In this document: in pieces, positions 33,376 to 36,170 of the stretch
Position numbering within the stretch: the stretch's first letter is position 1
Layout: every line of letters starts with the position of its first letter
Position numbers and translations under genes: made by a program
The notes under the pieces: model-generated
What the model was told of the DNA's origin: nothing
The model's input: only the letters and a program-made list of their open reading frames with translations
The model's database searches: none
Source: PVC group bacterium
Lineage (GTDB): Bacteria; Verrucomicrobiota; Kiritimatiellia; PWTM01
DNA length: 36,170 nt
Assembly (NCBI GenBank): GCA_003563855.1
Contig: PWTM01000225.1
Coordinates: 1-36,170, forward strand
Reading direction: 5' to 3'

Positions 33376-33404
33376 ACGCTACCCGCCCCCGTCATCCCGC
33401 TCAA
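33376..33404 (-). promoter_or_regulatory. Putative promoter of the aminotransferase operon
   Basis: Read on the minus strand: TTGAGC, 17 bases, TAGCGT, then GGGATTAT and the ATG at 33369. The start codon would be at or near the transcript's first base. TAG-type -10 as elsewhere in the window. Confidence 0.4.
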
Positions 33405-33425
33405 GCGTAACCCCCGTCCCCCAAA

Positions 33426-33545
33426 ATCGTAGTCCCGATCCTAGTCGCAATCATAGTCTTTGTCCTGCCCCCCCATCTCCACGCCATCCCGACTACGATC
33501 CCGACTACGATTGCGATTACGATTGCGACTACGATTATGATTACG
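33426..33545. repeat. GACTAC-type hexamer hairpin element, copy A
   Basis: ATCGTAGTCCCGATCCTAGTC units on the left, a centre with CTCCACGCCATCCC, then GACTACGATCCCGACTACGATT units on the right. The same order, including CTCCACGCCAT, recurs twice at the right end of the window (35982-36170). The arms are imperfect reverse complements of about 33 bases. Confidence 0.7.
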
Positions 33546-33727
33546 CGGCCTGCGACTGCTTCCTCACCCTGGTCCCTCCGCCGTCCCGAGGGCGGCCACG
33601 GGGGGCCGCCCCTACAGCATCTCGACCGGACCAGGCGGCGAACCGCCGGGGGCAGAGCGCCGCCCTCCAAACGCTACCCCCTCCGCCGCGTCTTCGCTCC
33701 ACTCCGGTGACAGAGCGCAGGAGCATC

Positions 33728-33997
33728 TCATCCTGCACGGCGTATCCGCGGGAACAGCGCAGCGAACGGCAGCGCCATGACACGATCGCCGAGGGGACGG
33801 ATATCGCGTCCGCCATACAGGACGACGCAACGAACGCGCGCCGTTGCGCTCCCGTGAGCGTCGGCGAACCGGTTATGGATATGCCGTACGAGCGTGGACT
33901 TCCCGGTCTGGCGCGCTCGGGCGACCATTACCACCGGCAACGCCTTCAGCGCCCACTCGACCCGCCCCTGTAGCCACCGTGGAACAAATTGTTTCAT
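33728..33997 (-). pseudogene. Collapsed DUF4143-type ATPase (N- and C-terminal ends only)
   Basis: An 89-codon frame. The first 44 residues include VVMVARARQTGKSTLVRHIHNRF, a P-loop with the context of AAA_14/DUF4143 ATPases. It then jumps to VRCVVLYGGRDIRPLGDRVMALPFAAL, which matches the very end of the intact ATPase at 34672-35925 (RGIVLYGGAEVAPLGDRIVAVPLAFL). Some 330 residues between, including the Walker B motif, are gone without breaking the frame. It lies on the opposite strand to the intact gene. It looks like the remnant of an internal deletion, though a small product could still be made. Confidence 0.7.
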
Positions 33998-34633
33998 GGC
34001 GTGAGATATATGATCCGAGAGCCTGCCCTGTCTAGCGCCCCGTACCCAATCAGCCGTTCTTATGTCTGCGCCGCATGGCGAGATGGTGGGGGGGGCTTGC
34101 GGACAGCGCCCCGGGCGATGGCCCCCGAGTGTTGTGCCGTGCGGGGAGAGGTGCATCCTCACGCTGCGCCCGCCGACGTGGAAGGCCATGCCGGCATGGA
34201 CTGCGGCGGCAGAGGGCGAAGCCCGGCAGCTTGCCCTCCGTAGCAAGCGGAGCGCGAAGGAGGGACGCCGCTTTCCCGCCGCGCGCGCCGCCACTCGCGA
34301 CACGGGCCGCGCCGCCCGGCCGGGGGAGGCGAAAGCGCCGTCGCCGCTACGCTCTGCCGGCGCACTCCAAATGGAATGCGGCGCACCCCAGGCACAACGG
34401 CCCGCGATCCTGTAGCGGCGGGCGATGACCGCCGGGCAGAGGCGAAGATCGCGTTGGGGAGAAAGGGCCGCGGTCGGCGCCCGCGGCTACAGCCAACTCG
34501 CGCCTTTCTCGTCCCCGCGATCCTGTAGCGGCGGGCGGCGACCGCCGGGCAGAGGCCGGACTCGGCGTCCTGATCCTCGTCTCCACTGACCCCGCAGACG
34601 CCCCCCCGGTCTCCGCGGAAGCCCCCCCCCGGC
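33998..34633. other. Repeat-rich spacer, no convincing gene
   Basis: The ORFs here lack domains and ribosome-binding sites. The left half (34080-34380) is of mixed low-complexity composition (for example CAGCTTGCCCTCCGTAGCAAG); the right half contains the CTGTAGCGGCGGGCG repeats described separately. A run of C at 34622-34630 precedes the ATPase promoter. Confidence 0.55.
34401..34556. repeat. CTGTAGCGGCGGGCG repeats, two direct and one inverted
   Basis: CCCGCGATCCTGTAGCGGCG, then GGCGATGACCGCCGGGCAGAGGC at 34401-34443, recurs with two changes at 34514-34556. Between them, GAGAAAGGGCCGCGGTCGGC and GCCCGCGGCTACAG (34459-34492) is a related copy in inverted orientation. Each contains a GCGGCGGGCG...CCGCCGG stem. 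Confidence 0.7.
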
Positions 34634-34661
34634 TTGACACCGCGGCGGAAACCCGTAGAAT
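34634..34661 (+). promoter_or_regulatory. Strong sigma-70-like promoter of the DUF4143 ATPase
   Basis: A perfect TTGACA at 34634-34639, 16 bases, then TAGAAT (five of six) at 34656-34661. The ATG is only ten bases beyond the -10, and no ribosome-binding site lies between, so translation is probably leaderless or nearly so. Confidence 0.6.
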
Positions 34662-34671
34662 AAAACGCGCC

Positions 34672-35925
34672 ATGTTCAAATATCGAATGCTCGAATCCGT
34701 CATCGACGATGCGCTCGATGCGTTCCGGGTCGTCAGCGTTACCGGCGCCCGACAGGTGGGCAAGACCACGCTGGTGCGCCGGACCTGCGAACGACGCCGG
34801 ATCGCGTACGTTTCGTTGGAAGACGCGACGGCGCGCGCCGCCGCCCAGGCCGATGCGGATGCCTGGCTCGCCGGGTTTCGCGGCCCTGTGGCGATCGACG
34901 AGGTGCAGCATGCGCCAGACCTGTTCCGCGCCATCAAGAAGCGGGTGGATTCGTCGCAGCGCCCGGGCCAGATTCTGATTACCGGTTCTGCCCTCTGGCT
35001 TTCCATGAAAGCCATCGGCGAAAGCCTTGCGGGACGCGTCGCACTCCTGGATCTCTGGCCGTTCAGCCTTGCGGAGTACCTGGAGCGCCCCGCGCCGGCG
35101 TGGGATATGCTCCTCTCCGAAGACTTCGAATTGGACCGGGTACGGGAAGCGGTCCGCGCCGACGGGTCGTTGGAGCCGGATTGGCTGGACCATGCCCTTC
35201 TCCGCGGCGGGTTCCCCGAGCCGTCGAGGTTCACGAAGCCGGGCCTGAGAGCGCTCTGGTTCGACAGCTACCTCAGCACCTATCTTCAGCGCGATGTGAT
35301 CGACCTCGTCCGGATCGAACACGCCGACCGGTTCCTGCGGCTGATCCGACTTCTCGCCGGCCGCACGGGGCAATTGCTCAACGTCTCATCCCTCGCCCGC
35401 GATCTCGGGCTTCCCGCGCCGACGGTGCGTCGGTACACGGACTGGCTTGCCCTGACGTACCAGCGGTTCGACGTGCAGCCGTTCAGCGCCAATGTGGGAA
35501 AGCGGCTCGTCAAGTCCCCGAAGACCTACTGGTGTGACACGGGCATGGCCGCCGGGCTGCTGGGATGGAAGTCCTGGCGCGACGTGCAACAGGCAGGCGC
35601 GGAAGGCGCCCTGCTGGAAACCTGGGTGGCCGGCGAGATCGCGAAATGGGCAAGCGTGCATGCGCGGCGCCCCCTCTACTTCTGGCGGACACACGGTGGC
35701 GGCGAGGTGGACTTCGTCATCGAACAGCAGGGCCGGGTGGTCGGCATCGAAGTCAAGAGAGGCCAGCGCGTGGATGCCCGGGACCTCAAGGGGCTTGCCG
35801 AGTGCAGAGCCGCGCTGGGATCGCGCTTTCTGCGCGGCATCGTTCTCTACGGCGGCGCCGAGGTGGCGCCGCTCGGCGACCGCATCGTTGCCGTCCCCCT
35901 CGCCTTCCTGCGCGGCCGCGGGTAA
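34672..35925 (+). CDS. AAA_14/DUF4143 family ATPase
   Basis: A 417-residue protein. Residues 20-150 are an AAA domain: VVSVTGARQVGKTTLVRRTC is the P-loop, VAIDEVQHAPDLFRAIKKRVD is Walker B, and ILITGSALWLSM is the sensor strand. PFSLAEYLERPAP and FDSYLSTYLQRDVIDLVRIEHADRFLRLIRLLAGRTGQLLNVSSLARDLGLPAPTVRRY-type segments (cited in part) give the winged-helix region. The C-terminal DUF4143 part ends with FWRTHGGGEVDFVIEQ, a PD-(D/E)xK-nuclease-like strand. Function is unclear; the family is common in accessory regions and often duplicated. A collapsed relative lies at 33728-33997. Confidence 0.85.
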   Translation: MFKYRMLESVIDDALDAFRVVSVTGARQVGKTTLVRRTCERRRIAYVSLEDATARAAAQADADAWLAGFRGPVAIDEVQHAPDLFRAIKKRVDSSQRPGQILITGSALWLSMKAIGESLAGRVALLDLWPFSLAEYLERPAPAWDMLLSEDFELDRVREAVRADGSLEPDWLDHALLRGGFPEPSRFTKPGLRALWFDSYLSTYLQRDVIDLVRIEHADRFLRLIRLLAGRTGQLLNVSSLARDLGLPAPTVRRYTDWLALTYQRFDVQPFSANVGKRLVKSPKTYWCDTGMAAGLLGWKSWRDVQQAGAEGALLETWVAGEIAKWASVHARRPLYFWRTHGGGEVDFVIEQQGRVVGIEVKRGQRVDARDLKGLAECRAALGSRFLRGIVLYGGAEVAPLGDRIVAVPLAFLRGRG

Positions 35926-35981
35926 TCCCCGCTCGCTCTCCTGGTAAGGATTTCGAGCACGAGGAGGAGGCCCGCGCCCCC

Positions 35982-36170
35982 CATCGTAGTCGCAGTCCTA
36001 GTCCCAATCGTAGTCTTCGACCGCCCCCGCCCGGCTCCACGCCATACCGACTACGATTGCGATTACGACTGTGACTACGAGGCTTGCGCCTTCTCCTCAT
36101 CGTAGTCGCAGTCCTAGTCCCAATCGTAGTCTTCGCCTCTCCCCGCACGGCTCCACGCCATCCCGACTAC
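35982..36170. repeat. GACTAC-type hexamer hairpin elements, copies B and C
   Basis: A unit of about 116 bases starts CATCGTAGTCGCAGTCCTAG at 35982 and again at 36098; the second copy runs off the window. Each unit has GTAGTC-rich left and GACTAC-rich right arms around a loop with GGCTCCACGCCAT. Together with copy A at 33426 the elements bracket the ATPase and its collapsed relative. Confidence 0.75.

Noticed and set aside
29905-36170. CRISPR array in the repeat-rich spacers
   Set aside because: Units are 6-14 bases or long hairpins without regular unique spacers, and no cas genes are present.

Overview
The window is 36 kb of very GC-rich DNA from a diderm (Gram-negative-type) bacterium. Evidence for an outer membrane is several predicted beta-barrel proteins, a LolA-like protein next to an RND/MMPL exporter, and a KdsD/KpsF-type arabinose-5-phosphate isomerase. 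The palindrome-rich intergenic DNA would fit a PVC-type or related environmental lineage, but I cannot assign a phylum. No rRNA, tRNA or CRISPR array was seen.

Layout. 1-2957: the end of rimO, then a minus-strand membrane/TPR protein and a small outer-membrane protein. 3056-10758: a RiPP-like cluster on the plus strand. It holds a truncated formyltransferase-like ORF, a PqqD-like leader-binding protein, a 405-bp MITE-like insertion, a leader peptide joined to the start of an S74 (endosialidase chaperone) domain, two more S74 pieces, DUF362, a radical SAM enzyme, an HPr-kinase-like protein, a signal peptidase-like/nucleotidyltransferase fusion, and a second leader peptide. 10775-16183: a minus-strand export operon (GYF/DUF4870, MMPL, LolA-like, beta-barrel). 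16389-17842: a third leader peptide, a dead fragment of DUF4870 and a GH27 alpha-galactosidase. 18068-26477: housekeeping and metabolic genes (outer-membrane protein, lipid kinase, purB, SDR, class II aldolase, kdsD, phospholipase D), with two more copies of the MITE. 26478-36170: a membrane pseudokinase, an operon of dat-like, sppA and sugar nucleotidyltransferase genes, a DUF4143 ATPase with a collapsed second copy, and long repeat-filled spacers.

The main discovery candidate is the leader-peptide system. Three small genes, two of them absent from the ORF track because they are so short, share a 28-residue leader (FEPP near the start, ending VETAFTG) followed by unrelated tails. Two look like short precursors. 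The third continues into the SDRxLK self-cleavage motif of an S74 domain. Each has a TTGACA-type promoter. The nearby PqqD, kinase, nucleotidyltransferase, peptidase and radical SAM genes are the expected kinds of partner, but no lasso cyclase or B2 protease is in the window, so this does not match a standard RiPP class.

A second theme is repeats: a MITE-like family with 16-bp terminal inverted repeats and 9-bp target duplications, and spacers filled with hexamer or heptamer arrays, most of them arranged as long hairpins.
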